A stretch of DNA of 64,000 nucleotides from Dichomitus squalens LYAD-421 SS1 (lineage: Eukaryota; Basidiomycota; Agaricomycetes; Polyporales; Polyporaceae): positions 1,402,945 through 1,466,944 of the forward strand of contig NW_006766886.1 in NCBI RefSeq assembly GCF_000275845.1, in the 5' to 3' direction. The notes under the pieces are model-generated. The model saw nothing but the letters and a program-made list of their open reading frames with translations, did not search any database and had not been told where the DNA came from. The number at the start of each line of letters is the position of its first letter. Positions within the stretch are counted from its first letter, which is position 1. A program made the translations under genes and the position numbers. Shown here piece after piece: positions 62,581-64,000 of this stretch.

Positions 62581-64000
62581 CAGATTTTCCGCATTGGGCT
62601 ATCAGACGAGCACAGTTGAGCGAAACGATTCATGCCGATCGGGCATGGAAGGTTGGAATTGGGAATACATTGATGAACGGTCCATATGAGTCGTACATGG
62701 AGAACGGGATAAGCCACACAGGACTACAGCGTACAACTAGAAGGCGAGAGGAAGGAAGACTGCAACAAGAATGTACTTTAGTGACGGTGCTCCAACACCA
62801 AGGCCTCCACGTAGTCACGGTTCAGGCTCAGCTGAGAACAACGTGAGTATATGCGCTACCAAGGAAGGGCAGGGACAGCATACCACTTATAGGGAGACAA
62901 TGGTCCATAGCTCAAAGATTACACAACAGAGCTCCTGGACAACATGAGTATATGCGTGCAGAAAGGAACTCATATATGCACGATCAACAAAGAGATTTCG
63001 AACTCACCGATAGCATTGCGCAAGGCTTGAGACAAGAGCAGCTGATAGGCCGCGCTATGGTGCGCAACCATGTCAAGCACAAGAGCTCAAGATGTCCTGA
63101 GCATGCAAGAACACGGACAACAGTGCAGTGCTTGCAGACAAGCTCGAGCGATCGACCAAGTGGTAGACTTACCACCATCCTCTGCGTGCTAGCAGGTGCA
63201 CGCCTTCTTCTTGGAGCGGGACCAGTCCTTATAGAACTAACACTTCAGCTCGTCAGCGAAGTGGGAGGCCCAGACAACTGTGAGAGTATAGAGAGTCTCG
63301 ACATAGCGGACAACACAAACAACAATGGAGGGGTGAGAGAGGAGAATGGGGAAAAGAGCGTCTTGGTGATGCTCCTAAGGGGCTTCATCTTATACAGATT
63401 TCACGGCGGAGTTTTACTGAGTTCCGCGCACGTCAAAAGTTGGCGGAAAATGGCAATAGGATTACTTACCTTGGACGTGTCGATATGGCTGGGTGCTAAG
63501 ATGCCTGTGCAAAGAACGTGTATATCACGTGCGACGCCTTCGTCTCGCCTGTCTCGCTCACGCCCTCTGTCTCTCCTCTCGCCTGAGCTTCTTCCCTCGC
63601 CTCCGCCTCCTCACTCTTACAATCTTGACCTCCTCATCATCTTCCCCCCTGTCTCTTTGTCTCTTGCCGCCCTTACCCGCTACATCCCCAAGTGGCTCCG
63701 TAAGCTCACTGGGCCTCCTCCTGGAAGTGCCCAGGATAACAGCGGCAGCTGGCTCTGGGGCCGGGCTTGGGCCTCGGAAGGCAGCGTCTCTGTCGACAAC
63801 TGAACACCTCCCGTCACCTTCCTAGCGCGTCACTTGGTGTTGAACTTGCTGAGTATCTCCTGGGCTATGTGATCCTGCTCTCGTCTTTGATGTCTCCTTG
63901 CCCCAAGGACGGGGAAAACGAGACCGACCCCACCTATCTTTCTTGAGGCCGACCCCTGTCCTCGGATGCCCCCAACTTTGCATCAGTGGGGATCACAAGC
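62581..64000. other. unassigned right edge
   Basis: 1.4 kb without a recognisable gene. A long plus-strand frame (62952-63803, 283 residues) starts with ATG but lacks domain character and turns Ser/Pro-rich by composition; I do not call it. A 16-17 bp direct repeat (CAACRTGAGTATATGCG) occurs at about 62837 and 62940. Confidence 0.4.

Noticed and set aside
62952..63803. 283-codon plus-strand frame near the right edge
   Set aside because: No recognisable motif and compositional shift to Ser/Pro along it; could be chance in a low-stop region. RNA evidence would be decisive.

Overview
The window is nuclear DNA of a filamentous basidiomycete, most likely an agaricomycete of the wood-decay type (Polyporales-like, by inference). 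The sequence shows intron-dense genes with mostly 50-65 bp GT-AG introns, GC-rich coding sequence and short intergenic spacers. The gene content is that of a fungal chromosome arm: TERT, 26S proteasome Rpt2, ribosomal protein uL4, an IQGAP-type RasGAP, a Snf1-activating-like kinase and secreted sedolisins. I see no rRNA, convincing tRNA, CRISPR, phage or bacterial features.

Layout. 1-6 kb: 3' part of an Adp1-like ABCG transporter (+), a YggS/PLPBP pyridoxal-phosphate homeostasis protein (-) and an F-box protein (-). 6.2-11.9 kb: two tandem S53 sedolisin peptidases (-). 12.5-15.6 kb: a divergent pair, YIPF6/Yip4-like Golgi protein (-) and Rpt2 (+), sharing about 230 bp of promoter. 16-23 kb: a small Cys-rich ORF, a Ser/Pro-rich unknown protein, an 80-residue membrane-type protein and a TTC9-like TPR protein. 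23.6-28.4 kb: telomerase reverse transcriptase with all RT motifs. 29.0-31.4 kb: a third intact sedolisin. 32.4-41.1 kb: IQGAP-type RasGAP (-), ARO8/AADAT-type aminotransferase (-) and uL4 (+). 42.0-52.3 kb: a 51-residue Cys-rich protein spread over three tiny exons and two very long introns, a CaMKK/Sak1-like kinase (+) and a large tail-anchored coiled-coil protein carrying VQTD/TQT motifs (-). 53.1-53.9 kb: a decayed fourth sedolisin inside a gene-poor stretch. 56.5-61.1 kb: a large unknown Ser/Pro-rich protein (+) and a Ca3427-like periplasmic-binding-fold protein (-). The last 2.9 kb hold one weak secreted-peptide candidate and degenerate repeat-like sequence.

The housekeeping genes do not form an operon-like pathway. 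The clear local theme is sedolisin expansion: three intact secreted acid peptidases and one relic within 48 kb, with two copies (6.2 and 29.0 kb) also sharing promoter and 5' leader sequence. The less expected items are the 51-residue protein with giant introns, the LC8-motif-like array, the ATG-only first coding exon of Rpt2, and the mutated sedolisin relic. Exon limits were read by eye from GT/AG signals and frame continuity; gene ends given are start and stop codons.
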